A DNA stretch of 64,000 nucleotides from Aptenodytes patagonicus (GCF_965638725.1 NC_134975.1:372861-436860), one strand, 5' to 3'. Counted from the stretch's first letter, positions 13,637 through 25,578 are shown. Program-made: numbers and translations. The notes: generated by a model not told the origin, from the sequence alone.

Positions 13637-13860
13637 ATATATATATTTGTATGTATATATTCACACACAGACTCATATATATAGGTGCCTATATATGTAC
13701 ACACATATATCCCTATATATGCAATATGTATCCATTTATATGCACGCAGTTCCCTACAGAAAAGGAATTTTTCCGCAGACCACCATTTCCACCTCTGTGC
13801 ATATTTATCTACCTACCCCTGCTCATATACGTTGATATATATTTATACACGCACACCACT
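13637..13860. repeat. AT-rich microsatellite tract
   Basis: Irregular runs of ATATAT, TGTATATAT and CACACA units fill this stretch. The open frames across it are low-complexity Tyr/Ile/His strings, not genes. Confidence 0.8.
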
Positions 13861-16235
13861 CCCGATGGAAGGGAAACTGCTTTCTCTTCCACTTTCCATT
13901 TCTCTTGATCTGTAAATAAACGCAAGCTATACGGTTTTCCTATGCCACGCATACGTTTTTCATCACACCTCTGCAGAAAGGAAGAGGCGGTGGCCTATGA
14001 GCTGGAGAGAAATCCACACGCTATCCAGAGATGCATAAATAGCAAAAAAAAAAAAAGTTAGACACCTTGACAGAAACAACGGGCAGCCCAGTGGGAAAAG
14101 CAGGAGAACGAGGCGGGTGTAGGGAAAAAAAGGACAGACAGACAAGCGCATCCCCCTGCCCTCCCTATGCCCCCAGCTGACCCCGCGTACCTCGTAGCGG
14201 AGGCGTAGGAAAGGGGCATCCTCCCGAATCGCCCGACCTTTTGCATCGGGAGGGTGTTAGCGAGGGGCAGGTGGGGGGGGAGCCTGGTGGCCGAGGGGTC
14301 CCAGCGGGAAGCAGCCCGTGGCAGCCGCTCCACCATGCTCTGATGAAGGAAACCAGCCCGAGCCCTGGCTGCCTCTGACATTTCGGTGCCGCTCAAGCTC
14401 CTGCTCCTTCCCAGCCCTCGGTTGCCCCATTTGTCACCTCTGTCACCCCCTCCCACCATCTCACTTACCATTCCTTCCCCTCCCCCATTGCATCTATCCT
14501 GGGCACCCACCGATCTCCTTCCCTCCTCCTCCTCCTCCCCAGCCGCTCTGGCTCTGCTCTCCTTCTCTGTGCCAAAGCTCTTTCCCTGGCCAGAGCCAGG
14601 ATCACATTTCCAGCACCTCCCTCCACCTGTCTCCCAGCCCAGACCTTCTCCGCAGGGTCTCTGCAGCCCTTTAACCCTCTCCAATGTCCCATCTTTCCCT
14701 CCAGAAGAGCAGGGGCTCGAGAAGGAGTGAAGCTTTTCATCCCTCCTCCAAAGCCACCAATGAATGATTCATCTCCCAGCTCGTATTTGGGGCAGCAACA
14801 TGCAAAGAAGGGCAGAAACATCTCCTACCTACCATGGGTGGCTTGTTTAGGTAAGGAGAGGTTGGGACATCCAAAACAACAGGGAGGAGGGGGGGAAAAA
14901 ATTCGACCCTGATAACATGGTTTCTTGCAGGACTGGTTCTTGGTACCAAACCATCCTGGGGTTGATCATCCTTTGAAGTTTTGTCCTATGTTAGGGGAGT
15001 CCAAGCACGATCAGGCTCCCGTGCCTGTGCTTCCAGGCAGGACGTGCGCGAGCAATCACTGTCCTGCACTGGAGTTCCCCCCTGCTTACCCCAAAACTGG
15101 ACCCCGTTACAAGGCTGGATGGACAGAGATTCAGGCTCAGTCCCAAGGCTGGAAGGGGTCTCCTCCGAACTTCTTATTCCAGAAACAGGTCAGAAGTTGA
15201 ACCTGGCTCCAGAAGACACCTGTATCCACAGAAGGAAGCAGCCCCTACAGCCCCAAGCCACATAAACTGATGGCTGCAGAGATGCCTGTCTGCAAAACAA
15301 ACTCCTCAGGGGGTAATAATCAAAAGGAACATCCCTCTGCTGCCCAGGGCAGCGGACAAGATTTTTTTATCCTCATTAAAAAAAATATGATCTGTCATTT
15401 AGCTAAATAACTTCTTGGAGCACTGAGCTTCCCAGCTACAAATGCCTCAGACAAAATAAACGCTCTTTTCCTTTTTTCTCCCCTCTCCTTTGTGCTGCAA
15501 TAAGACAGAAAAAGTCCAAAATACCCATTTTCCTAGACCAGACAGTGACAACAGCAGAATCTCCACCTCTACATGATTCCCGCACTTCATGCTCATGGTT
15601 TCTCCTCCCACCATAGACGTCTTGCCCTCAAAGATATGGGTGAGGCTAAAAAAAGCCCATCTATTTTAAAACCACCTATAATGCATTGCCCTCTCCTCTT
15701 CAGGGCCTTTGGGCTGCAGGCAGCAACTACAGGTGTCCTGAACTGATCAAGCTGTTCCTTTGTTTCATCCGAAGTCAACAGCAGGAGTTTGGTACCTCCT
15801 GAAGGACCATTTATTCTCTACATTAGATGGATGACTCAAGTCATCCATCATCATCACTAGATGACTAGTCTGTTGACTAGTAAGGGAATTTTGGGTTAGC
15901 ACGGGTGAAATAAGTACCTAATATCTATCAGATATACATGTCCTTTATTTCTCTTGGCTTCCAGCAGCTCCCTGATGCTCTCCTTTGCAACCCTTGGTGA
16001 AAAGTTCCCAGCAAAGAAGTTCCGAGCCCCGCACTGTAGGAAAAAATGGGATGCAACCAGGGGAAAGCACCTTGGCTTGCCCTTGCGGTTTCAGTAGCAG
16101 GATTATGTTCAGGGCCACAAGCTGCTTCCAGACCACCAGGAATGCTGAGTCTGAAGAGCTGTTAATAGGAGCGTCTGTCTGCAAAGGAAAACATGCACAC
16201 GAGCCAAATTCAGCTGCCAGTTATAAGCCTGCAGA

Positions 16236-16241
16236 TTTATT
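16236..16241 (-). terminator. Polyadenylation signal candidate for HEP21
   Basis: The minus strand reads AATAAA 168 bp downstream of the HEP21 stop codon, a usual distance for a short 3' untranslated region. No other clear signal lies nearer. Confidence 0.5.
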
Positions 16242-16408
16242 GCTAGAGCTGAAACATAATCAGGCCAGATGCCTAGGGGAGCCCTGCAGACAGAGTGGGT
16301 CCAACCATCCTAATTTAAGGTGATAATCGTTCAAGATTAAATTGCGGACTCGTAGCATTGAAATGGCTGGACCACATCAGTAGCCCTGATCCTGCCCCCT
16401 GCTGCAGG

Positions 16409-17828
16409 CTAGTCTGTGGGGTCCTCATCCCACTCCTCGTTGCAGAGGTCCGTCTCGCAGCAGGAATACCGGGATGTCAGGCGGGACTCTGCGTCGGATG
16501 CCCGTTCTCGGCCGCAGTTCATCACAGAGGTGCAGCCTTGCTGGTAATAGAGGGTCACCTTCCCTGCAGGGGTGGTGGGCAGAGAGAGACCACGGTTAGA
16601 AGAAAGCAGCACTAAACTAATAAAAAAATCAGTGGTGGACTTTGAAGTTACCAGGCGAGAAACCAACCCCTTAAATAGCACACCCAAATGAAGTCACACC
16701 TTGCTTGTTTTAGTTAGGAGAAAGAGCTAAGTGAGGCATGTGCACGCACAGACAAAACTCACACGGCTTCTTTGGGGGACAGAGCCTCTCTTTTGCCTAA
16801 AAGGGACTTTTTTAACCATACACGGGGCAACCTCCATCGAGAGAAGGAATTTGGCCACTCGTTAGCCCTTCCCCACATCAAGTTCATCAGTGCATCCTCA
16901 TTCATCCTGCAAATCAGTTTGGTTTTCCAAAGACAAGGGCAACCCCCACTGAACCAGAGGAAACACATGGTTTTGACCCCCCCACTACGTACCCAGGGAG
17001 GTTTTGATGATGGCACATTTCTCTCTCCGCTCACAAGTCGTTTCATTTCCTCCCCGGAAACATCCGACAAAGGGGATCCTGTACTTGCAGACTTTGCATT
17101 GGAGAGCCTCAGCTGCGGCAGACAGAAGAGGCAATGAGTCTGGGGCTCCGTTCTGCAGAGCCATGGGGAGTTTTGCTTCAAATGTCCCTACGATAAGATG
17201 GGGGTGACCCCAGAGAAGATGTAGAGCCCACCAGGGAAGGGACCAAGTGTCACCTTCACTTACAGACCCAGTAATGAGAGCCCTCATCTGTAGGGGAGAG
17301 GCAAACGATGCGTACGGACACTTAACCCTCCTTGGCAGAGCTTTGCAGACAGACACGGCCTTCGGTGAACAAATCAGACCACGGACCCACAGAGAATAAC
17401 TGTGGATGTGGGCTCTGGGGTGGGGTTCATCCACAGCAAGACCATCACAACAGCTCTCGGGGCAGAGCAGGTGCACATCTAGCCCAGGATCCAGCAACCT
17501 ACAGCTGAAGCTCCTGGCTCGGAGGAGGTCTCTTTGGATTTAATAGCTCCTCTGGGAAGTGAGTGGAGAGAAAGTCATTTTCATTCAAGCAACGATGAAA
17601 ACAGTTGCAGAGATTTCTCTCCACTGACTGTAGACTCAGAGCGGATGACACGCAGCTCACACAGTGGCAACGTTGCAGACAGAAGGAGCTTGGCAAGACC
17701 CATCCAACCACCATCAGATGTTCCCCTGCCCTTAAATTAAAATCATTTAAATCCCATTTAACTGTGACCCTCCACCTACCGACTCCGATGCACAAGACAA
17801 GGGTCAGCCCCACAAAGAGCACCTTCAT
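16409..17828 (-). CDS. HEP21: Secreted Ly6/uPAR protein, HEP21-like
   Basis: Three exons on the minus strand: 17828-17780 (signal peptide), 17112-16993 and 16563-16409, all with GT/AG borders and phase 1, giving 107 codons. The signal is MKVLFVGLTLVLCIGV. The mature part begins near EALQCKVCKY and ends in the family hallmark CCETDLCN followed by an acidic tail. Ten cysteines fit one three-finger LU domain; one NET sequon could carry sugar. There is no hydrophobic tail for a GPI anchor, so the protein should be secreted. Chicken HEP21, an egg-white and oviduct Ly6/uPAR protein of about this length encoded in the MHC-B region near TRIM genes, is the best match by size, exon plan and place. Other short Ly6 genes cannot be ruled out without alignment. 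Confidence 0.85.
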
Positions 17829-18300
17829 CTTGGAAAAGGGACAGATCCTGACCTCCCAGCTGCACCTCAGCCCAGCACAGGGTTACCTATGAATGAGAAT
17901 GGCTCAGGCAGTTCATTAATCCCTGTAATGAGTTTCCTCAGCGGTCAGCCTTCTAGCAGGGGGGAAAACCAGTCAGGCAAAAACCTCACAGTACAGATGT
18001 TTGCGATGTCCCTTTTGGGGCAAAACGAGCAGAGAAACTTGAAACACTTTATTAGAGAATCCTCCAGCACCTTAAAAAGCTGAAATACAGGCAATTCCAC
18101 CTCTCTGCTCTATTAATTTTAACAGCCATGCTTTCAAGGCAGAAATCTCCCAAGTGAATAAAGTGATCTTATGAGAACCCCCCCACACACATTTCTTTAT
18201 TTCCTAAGATGCTTCCACCTCTTGCTTAGACATAGCACCAGCAATTGTCTGTACCCAGAAGCAGGCAGGTTTGGGCGAATAAAAGGAAAAAAAACTTGAG

Positions 18301-18373
18301 CGCCCAACGTGGGGCTCGAACCCACGACCCTGAGATTAAGAGTCTCATGCTCTACCGACTGAGCTAGCCGGGC
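18301..18373 (-). tRNA. tRNA-Lys-CTT: tRNA-Lys (CTT)
   Basis: Minus strand, 73 nt including the discriminator base. The acceptor stem pairs GCCCGGC with GTTGGGC through two G-T pairs. The anticodon loop CTCTTAA gives CTT. The B box GGTTCGAGCCC is intact and a run of eight Ts follows. Confidence 0.97.
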
Positions 18374-20239
18374 TGCCAAAAGCCCCTATTTCCACTATTT
18401 TTCCCACCGAAAGTATGAATTTGATGCTGATTTAGCGAAATGCCCAATTTTACGAGTATAAAAATAGGAGTATTCAAATAAGTGGAAGCTCTTCCCTGGG
18501 AGATTTAAGAGGGTGTGTTGGGATGGCGCCAGCGGACGTGAAACGCAGAAGACCCGCACAGAAAACTCCCAAAGCAAAACCCCAAGAGAGGGTCCCTTAC
18601 CAGACTCTGCTTTCCCCTCCGAAGTCCGAGCATCCACCGGCCACGCGTCCCAGCTGCCTTTATTCCTCTCCCGCGCTTGGGCTGACCCAGGACCTGAACG
18701 ACCTCGGAGCCGATGGGGGATATTGTTTGGTGGGAACAATGCTTCTGCTCGCACCTGGGCAAACACAGCTCCTCACCGAGCCCAGACGGACCTTCCAGGA
18801 CACGGAGTCATTCATTACATGGGTGAGTCTACAGAATTTCAGGCCTTTTCATCTCCCTTTGTGCAGAAAAACACCCCCAGCTCCCAACTTTGAAGTCAAC
18901 CCAGGGTTAACTCCGCAGGAAAGACCCAAAGAGGCAGATTTTATAGACCTACGAGTAAGCCTATAGCCCTTTTCTGCTTGTGAAGGCAGCACCTTCACAA
19001 GTTCCCATTTGAGACCGGCTAATTTAGGGTTTCCTCCGCAAATAGCACCAATAACAGGCGTAGAAGGATGTGCCTCATCCCATTTGGGGGTCCTGCCGAA
19101 AAGCAAACCCTCCCTCCTCCCTTCTTTATCCCCCTCTCTGTTCAGCATCATGTTTAATCACACTGATTTATCCCACTGGGTGCAGTTTTTCATGGAGCAG
19201 AGAAGGGACTAAAAAAAAAAACAAGGGAGGGTTTAAACTGCATGGTTTTGGCCTTGAGTAATGACATGTTTAATTAGGACACAATTCCAAGAAACCTGCC
19301 TGCCTGCTTCAAGTTATTTCCAAGTCCTTCGGCTTCACCTGTACCAACCCAACACAATGTTTATGCAGCTGTTCTCGTGCTGTCAGCACAAATACAGATG
19401 ATACCAGCATTTTCTCAAGCATGAAGCCAAGCTCAACTCCTCCAGGCAGCCGGAACCAAAGGGCAAGTGGATGAAGATCCCAGAAGGTTGGGTCCTTGCA
19501 TGGGTCCAACGCATATCCTGGTCCAGACAACTCTGCAGAGAAGCGTGGTGCAATACTTTCCCAGCCCGAAGCTCAACTTGTTTTCCTCTCTGCTGCGCAG
19601 CACTGTTTGCCCTGCTCTTACATGTGGTGCATCCTCTGTTGTTGAGCAAAAGGCTGTGGTCTAAACCAACAGGAATGCTCTCCATCGATGGCATTAAACG
19701 TAAGAAAATAGGGTATTGAATATTTTATTTTCCTGTATTTAGAAACATTGTGCTGTAAACTGAAGGACGTGGATTTCCTGGGATTTATCAGGCACTTTGA
19801 GAGCATTTTGGTACAGCAGGTAACACCCTGCTGTTCACCTGGGGTTGGATTTGCTCCTGTTTATTACCCATTTCCAGCCTGGAGAGGTTTACATGGCTCA
19901 AAGACTGCATAAAGCAATAATAAATAACGTTTAGGGCTTGAGATGAGAGCAAGTAGGAATCACTCTGCAATACTAGAGGTTAAAGGAGAATTTAAAACAG
20001 GTACAAATGATGGAAAGGGTGAGAAAGAAGGCAGATAAAGCGGCATTTTTCCTCCTTTCAGAGAAAGGGAAGGCCACCCTGACTCCCACACGACACTGGA
20101 TTTGTTGGGAGACACAGCTCCTTCCCCTCTCCCTTTCCCACGACACCTCCCAGCCTTGGTGCTCCCTCCTGCGTGAAACAGCCCTAGGATTTTTGCTAGG
20201 AGGAAGGGGAAAAAGTGGGGAGGGGGGAGAAAAGAGCAA

Positions 20240-20312
20240 CGCCCAACGTGGGGCTCGAACCCACGACCCTGAGATTAAGAGTCTCATGCTCTACCGACTG
20301 AGCTAGCCGGGC
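20240..20312 (-). tRNA. tRNA-Lys-CTT: tRNA-Lys (CTT)
   Basis: Identical in the mature region to the copy at 18301-18373 and on the same strand. Anticodon CTT. A TTTT stop lies about 8 nt downstream. Confidence 0.97.
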
Positions 20313-20662
20313 TCTGGCAGTTAAGGGGATGGTGCAGCTTCTGAGCATCACCCCAGATGCAGGCGGTGCAATGAGTCGGGGGGGGGGAGATTTGGGGGGG
20401 AGGATTCGTCTCAGGAGAGAGACTAGAGCAGAAAGAGCTCCGGACTGGCAGGTTCGGTTCGTTTCTCCTCCCGCAGCTGGTGGAGTGCCAAGTCCCCTTT
20501 GGTCTGCATCCAGCAGGCTCTGCATCCACGCCCGGGGAGGGCTGGGCCACCGGGCAGCGGGGGGAGGGCGGGCGGAGGGGGGTCGGGATGCTCCGCGCTG
20601 CAGAGCTGGTTCCGCTAAATTTAAAAAAAAAAACCAACCACCACCTATGGTAAAAATCACCT

Positions 20663-20734
20663 TTCCCTGACCGGGAATCGAACCCGGGCCGCGGCGGTGA
20701 GAGCGCCGAATCCTAACCACTAGACCACCAGGGA
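20663..20734 (-). tRNA. tRNA-Glu-CTC: tRNA-Glu (CTC)
   Basis: 72 nt. The stem TCCCTGG pairs with its 3' partner, the loop CTCTCAC gives anticodon CTC, and the B box GGTTCGATTCC is intact. A T run follows about 10 nt downstream. Confidence 0.97.
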
Positions 20735-22129
20735 CCTGCAATTGTGGGGTTTTTCCCCCAAATATAACGCAAGACGGGGGGGGGGGGGCACAAAACATTT
20801 GGGTTGCGCTTGGTGCACAGAAGAGTCTCTGCATGTTTTCCTCCTCCTTCCTTCGGCAGCTAAATAGTAAAACCCTCCCAAGCCAACAGGTCCTTGGATT
20901 TATCTTCTGCTGCCATCCAGCGGTCAGCCCTTCTTGGTGGCTTCTCCAGCACCTGGGAGTCCAGAAGTTACCCCAGAAAGGTCTTGCAGCCACCAAATGG
21001 CTTTTTTTCCCCCCCTCCTCCTGGGGACACCCTGTCCCCAAACACATGGGGTTTCTGTCTGCTCCCATCAGAACTGGAAGGTCTTCCCGACTTCCCAGCT
21101 GCTGGGTTCATCTCAGTGCGTTCAACTGGGTGGAAAACACCCCAGAAGCCACAAGTTCCTCCATTTCTTGGGTGTGATATAAGGGTGAAAAAGAGCAGAT
21201 TACTGGCATCTCAGTAGCTCTATAAAAAAATATGCAGAGCTGTGGATGATGATGTTGCTGCAAGGGGATCTGATCCTTGGGATTCATGAGAATTTCAGAT
21301 CATTTACTGATTTTTTTTTAGGCATCTTTCCCATGTTTGAACACAGTTCAGTCATTACACAGGCCTCTTTCTCCAACTGCTGCACACAGATCTCCTAATT
21401 TTACAGGAAAGTCTACATTTTCAGAAGAGATTCACTTCAACTCCTAACATGCCACGCTACAGGTAACATTATATTGGCACATATCTGCAAGTGGAATAGA
21501 AATAAGACTGGACGAGGATGAGGAGGATGAAAACAGTTCAGCAGAAAAAGCGCTGCAGTTCCCCTTGCCAGGCTTTTTATATCTGAGTTTCTGGAAGAAT
21601 GGAAATATGAAGAGCAAAGAGCTTTAACAAAAGCTACATGGCAATGTAGGTCAGCAGAGATGCAGCAAGGAGGGGAAAACCCAGATTTAATGACAGTGGG
21701 TTGTGCTCCAGAGAGTTAATTGAACGTGGAGCCCAAGATTTTGGCTGCTGTTCTAGGTCACGTCCCAAGAACAAATAATCCCATCCGGAAGCAGGAATGC
21801 ATCACTGCGAAGTCTCCCCCTCCGTGCAGTCTTATTTTTTCAGCTCATTCGTGGGATGAACGAATGCAAAATGTGTTGGGGGGAAGGGAACAAACTCGTT
21901 GCTTGGTTTTGAGCATAGCAGAATCATGTCTTTGGGTACAACATCCAGGAACGGAGCCGAGCCACGAGACAAACATGGGAAGAAACTCAACCTGGGCAAG
22001 AGGGAGGCTGGATGGGAGAGTAAAAATGCAAGAGGAAGAGCTGAGACATATTTAAGTAATGCTTAAGTCAAAGAAATAGCAGCATCCCAGGAATGAAACC
22101 AACGTCATGCAGGGACAGCACCAAGTTGC

Positions 22130-22485
22130 TCATCACCATGCAGCAGAAAAACTCTACCCTTGTGGCATATAACCCCCCCACGCTGGATAATTCCCACCCC
22201 GGGCTCTCTATTCAGGGTCCGTCCCATGGTACCTGAGCGAGGGCAGCAGGGAAGCCTGCGGGCAGGCGGCAGGGCTGAAGGCAAGCTGGGAATGCAGCCC
22301 ATGGGGTGGATCAGCAGCATCCATGGCCACGCATGGACGCTCCTCCAAGGCAGCTTGCAAAAGGGTGAAAAGCTCCAGGACTGAGCTTAAATAGAGCCCC
22401 CGGACCATGGGCAGGGAGTGGGGGGTCCCAGGTGGGGCTGCTCAGCGCCGCTAATGCTCATCAGTGCCCCCAGTTGGGCAGCTAC
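22130..22485 (-). repeat. TATA-bearing dispersed repeat, copy 4 (inverted)
   Basis: Same family as the copies at 36501, 46056 and 59015, here on the minus strand inside the tRNA cluster. Shared parts are CACCTGGGAC, the CTGCCCATGG-type phrase, a TATTTAAG-like box, TTTTGCAAGCTGCCTTGGAGGAG and CTCAGGTACC. The family is unknown; it could be an old solo LTR or a duplicated promoter segment. Confidence 0.6.
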
Positions 22486-22866
22486 TCTTTCCACTTTAGG
22501 AAGAAGAGCTGCTGGTCCCCACGGGCCCGGCAGTGTCCCTCTGTGTGAGCTCAGAGCACAGAGTCTTCTTTATCTCTCTCTAAACGCGTGATGGAAAAAG
22601 ATGAGATGTGATGAAGCAGCAGGGTGTAAATGCAAATTATGCCTCCCTATCCACGTGGAAAGCAAATGCCGAAAATTATGGATGTAAAAGAAGTGCTGGG
22701 ATGAAGCGGCCATCCCACCCCCTCCATATGCAGGTGGTCTCAGGTGCAAAACCACCCCAAAATAAACTAAATCTCAAAGAGCACATGGGTGTCCCGTATA
22801 AGTGCATTGCAGAGAGGGGTGGGAAAAGGTAGAGGAGGGGGGGGGGGGGGAAAACCCTAAAAATTA

Positions 22867-22939
22867 TGTTTCTGCCTGGTTTCGAACCAGGGACCTTTCG
22901 CGTGTTAGGCGAACGTGATAACCACTACACTACAGAAAC
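22867..22939 (-). tRNA. tRNA-Val-AAC: tRNA-Val (AAC)
   Basis: 73 nt. GTTTCTG acceptor stem, anticodon loop CTAACAC giving AAC, T arm CCTGGTTCGAAACCAGG fully paired. TTTTT follows on the minus strand. Confidence 0.97.
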
Positions 22940-23472
22940 CTGGAGGTGTTCCTCCGGGGGGGCATATTTGTGGGAATTCGGAAGGAAGGTTGTTTCACTG
23001 AACTTTCCCCATTCCCGGTGGTGCTCCCCGCATCCCTTTGCCCTTTCTTGCCGCCTTCCGACTCTTCTTTTCCTGCCCTCGTCTTCCAAGACCACCAACC
23101 ACAAAAAATTAGCCCTCTCCCTTTGCCAACACCCATCCGGGACGCCTTTCTTCGTGATCTCTTCACGGTGGTCAAAGCAATTGGACGCAACCGAGGGAAA
23201 CCCAACGCGTGCTACTTTTGACGGCCAGAGGGAATTCCCCACTTAAAACTGGTTTTTAGGGGAGGAGACGCACCACGAACACGCCTGCCCCAGACATACC
23301 CCAAAAAGGGGTAGGAGTCTCCAGCCATCGCTTTGCAAGGGGCAGGGCCAAGGTGCCTTCTCCTGTTGGCCAAACCGGAGCTAAGCGACACTCCGGTCTC
23401 CCCGTCCCCACGCAGCGTGACCCAACTCCTTTAATATCTGCAAGACAGGGAGAGAAACGCCGTAAAAAATGG

Positions 23473-23545
23473 TGTTTCTGCCCGGTTTCGAACCGGGGAC
23501 CTTTCGCGTGTGAGGCGAACGTGATAACCACTACACTACAGAAAC
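23473..23545 (-). tRNA. tRNA-Val-CAC: tRNA-Val (CAC)
   Basis: 73 nt. Same body as the AAC genes, but anticodon CAC and a CCCCGG/CCGGG T stem. TTTTTT follows directly. Confidence 0.97.
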
Positions 23546-23784
23546 GGGGTGAATTTGGGGGTTTGCACCATATCTGGAATAGGGTGAACCCCATTTCCCT
23601 CAGTGGGTGCTCCCGGCACCTCAAAGCCCTCTGGGAAATGCGCCCCTCTCCCATGTTGCTCCCCCCAGCCCAGCCCCCAAAACCGCCTGGTTTTCACCCA
23701 TTTTCTCTGCTCGTCGCTGTCCGGCTTGTGGAGCATCACCCCGAAGCACGGAGCTGCCCCGCTGCCTGCAGGGGGTTTGCACGC

Positions 23785-23842
23785 TCAGTCGCACGTTTGC
23801 CTCACACTCAAAAGGTCTTCGGCTCAAAACCGGGCAGAAACA
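23785..23842 (+). pseudogene. Decayed tRNA-Val (CAC) relic
   Basis: The plus strand reads GTTTGCCTCACACTCAAAAGG followed by a damaged T arm and CCGGGCAGAAACA, clearly the 3' two thirds of a tRNA-Val-CAC. The 5' third is not recognisable, the anticodon stem no longer pairs and the B box has changed (GGCTCAAAA). It lies 240 bp from an intact copy on the other strand. Confidence 0.8.
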
Positions 23843-24259
23843 ACCTCGTGTTTTTCCGGAAAACACAAAAAACCCCCGCGCCACTTGCTTGTGCCGCCCC
23901 ATCCAGAGACAACGCGTTTGTGCCCTGATGAGGCATTTCACCCGATTTGGTTTTGGGTTGGGTTCCTCGACGGTAAACCCCGAGGGAAAGAGAAGGGGTC
24001 AGTTCTGTCGCTGGGTATTACTGCACTTTTTGCAAGAATCTGAGCGTTTGTACGTATATTATACATATATTTAAAGTTATGTATATCGTTGTGCATCGTG
24101 ATACGGCAGATTAAGGTTTCCCTGTGCTGAGAGCCCTTGTTGCCTTTTGATTTGCATCCCTGCCGCTCTGTATTCGGAAGCAATGTTTCGCTGAAGGGCG
24201 TGTATGAGTGAAAAATCGAGGAGGTGTTTTAGAAACGCCTGAAAAAGGCCCAAAAGGGG

Positions 24260-24332
24260 TGTTTCTGCCTGGTTTCGAACCAGGGACCTTTCGCGTGTTA
24301 GGCGAACGTGATAACCACTACACTACAGAAAC
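24260..24332 (-). tRNA. tRNA-Val-AAC: tRNA-Val (AAC)
   Basis: Same mature sequence as the gene at 22867-22939. Anticodon AAC. A TTTT stop follows within 6 nt. Confidence 0.97.
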
Positions 24333-24630
24333 ACGATGTGGGATGCTGGAGGTGACCCACCCGTGACCGGATAGACCCGGGTCTCCACCTCCACCTTCTC
24401 TCAGCTCTTTTTCTACCGAAATTCTTCTCAAATTTGCCATTAGCATTCGAAAACGACCATTTTTTGTAGCCATCCACACTCGGGGTATGAGGAAGGAGAG
24501 GTTTTATTTGGGGGAGGTTGGGGAGCAGGGGACCGCTGCCAACACCGAAGTGCAGAGAAGTCCTGCGGGACCCCCGAGGAGGAAAAATAATGATTTTTAA
24601 AGAATTTGCTTTTTCCCCTACAGCTGAACT

Positions 24631-24702
24631 TTCCCTGACCGGGAATCGAACCCGGGCCACGGCGGTGAAAGCGCCGGATCCTAGCCACTAGACCACCAGG
24701 GA
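24631..24702 (-). tRNA. tRNA-Glu-TTC: tRNA-Glu (TTC), two-base variant
   Basis: Anticodon TTC. It differs from the other Glu-TTC gene (24912-24983) at two positions, one before the anticodon stem (ATCCGG for ATTCGG) and one just after it (CGCCGTGG for CGCCGCGG). The stems still pair. The nearest T run downstream is further away than usual. Confidence 0.93.
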
Positions 24703-24726
24703 GAGCTGATTTGGGGGAAAACAAAT

Positions 24727-24792
24727 GTTTTTAATTAATGTAGCTATTTTTTAAAAGTTCGTTTTGTTGTTTTTAATTAATGTAGCTATTTT
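24727..24792. repeat. Direct repeat of about 25 bp
   Basis: Two copies of TTTTTAATTAATGTAGC plus a T run (about 24727-24751 and 24768-24792), separated by about 16 bp, lie between the divergent pair of tRNA-Glu genes. Their role is unknown. Confidence 0.8.
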
Positions 24793-24911
24793 TGATTAAT
24801 TCTGCGGCCGGAGCAAAGCAGCTCCTGTCGGGCTGATGGGAGGCGGCACCTTTGGGGGCTAAATGTGCAGAGATAAAAGATGAGATTGGTAAAATTTGGG
24901 TAAGTATCGGC

Positions 24912-24983
24912 TCCCTGGTGGTCTAGTGGCTAGGATTCGGCGCTTTCACCGCCGCGGCCCGGGTTCGATTCCCGGTCAGGGAA
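24912..24983 (+). tRNA. tRNA-Glu-TTC: tRNA-Glu (TTC)
   Basis: 72 nt on the plus strand, anticodon TTC, intact A and B boxes, TTTT about 15 nt downstream. It faces away from the Glu-TTC gene at 24631-24702, so the two form a divergent inverted pair 209 bp apart. Confidence 0.97.
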
Positions 24984-25505
24984 AAGTTAATTAACCTTTT
25001 CTAAAATGAAGCTGAATTTACAAATTCCCTCCCATCTCTGCTGGATTTCTGCTTTTCTCTAGAAAGTAACAGGCAATTCCAAATCCGTGGAAGATTAAAG
25101 CAGTCGAGCTGTTTCTGTAAGAAGAATATTCCTATGGTCTGGTGGGACTGAATTTGGGAGAGCATTTACTCTGCTCCCCTTCCCCATATCAGGGGGCTGT
25201 TGGGGTACACAGATGCTTTAACGGATTCCTGCACATTCCTACCCAAAAAGGACATTTGTCCCCAACGCAGGGGACAGGAGCAGCGATGCATCCATGGCGG
25301 GGTGAGACTCCAGGCTGCGCTGAACCCGCTGCTCCACTTGTCCCCGTGTCCCCAGGGAAAATATTAAGGCATAGACGAAAAATAAATCCCCACCTGCAAC
25401 TTGTGCTGCAAACGGGTATTTTTGCAACCGCGGCCGTTCCAGAGTTTGGAGGAATATTGATCCACAAAGTTCATGAAAAGGAGTAAAATTGAAAAGATTT
25501 CAGCC

Positions 25506-25578
25506 TGTTTCTGCCCGGTTTCGAACCGGGGACCTTTCGCGTGTGAGGCGAACGTGATAACCACTACACTACAGAAAC
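25506..25578 (-). tRNA. tRNA-Val-CAC: tRNA-Val (CAC)
   Basis: Mature sequence equal to the gene at 23473-23545. Anticodon CAC. TTTT lies about 10 nt downstream. Confidence 0.97.

Larger units (their letters stand above)
12165..16408. other. Spacer between TRIM7 and HEP21
   Basis: Contains the TRIM7 5' flank, a 16-base C run (12432-12447), a 15-bp duplication (12401-12431), an AT-rich microsatellite block near 13637-13860 and a GC-rich block at about 14100-14700. The GC-rich block has a donor-like CGAG/GTACGC on the minus strand at about 14190 and could hold an untranslated first exon of TRIM7. An 86-codon open frame (12729-12472, minus) begins with a hydrophobic stretch like a signal peptide, but has no partner exons I can name. 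Confidence 0.5.

Noticed and set aside
13637-13860. Possible CRISPR-like or satellite array
   Set aside because: The units are irregular microsatellite dinucleotides, not spaced direct repeats, and the genome is a vertebrate's.
14058-14684. 208-codon minus-strand open frame
   Set aside because: Composition-driven frame in a GC-rich stretch with no domain; at most part of it may be an untranslated exon.
15945-16184. Minus-strand frame with a hydrophobic stretch after the HEP21 stop
   Set aside because: No splice link to HEP21, whose stop codon is clear, and no family similarity; it overlaps the likely 3' untranslated region.
20196-21068. 290-codon minus-strand open frame
   Set aside because: It runs straight through two tRNA genes (Lys and Glu) and low-complexity DNA; other long frames in the cluster do the same.
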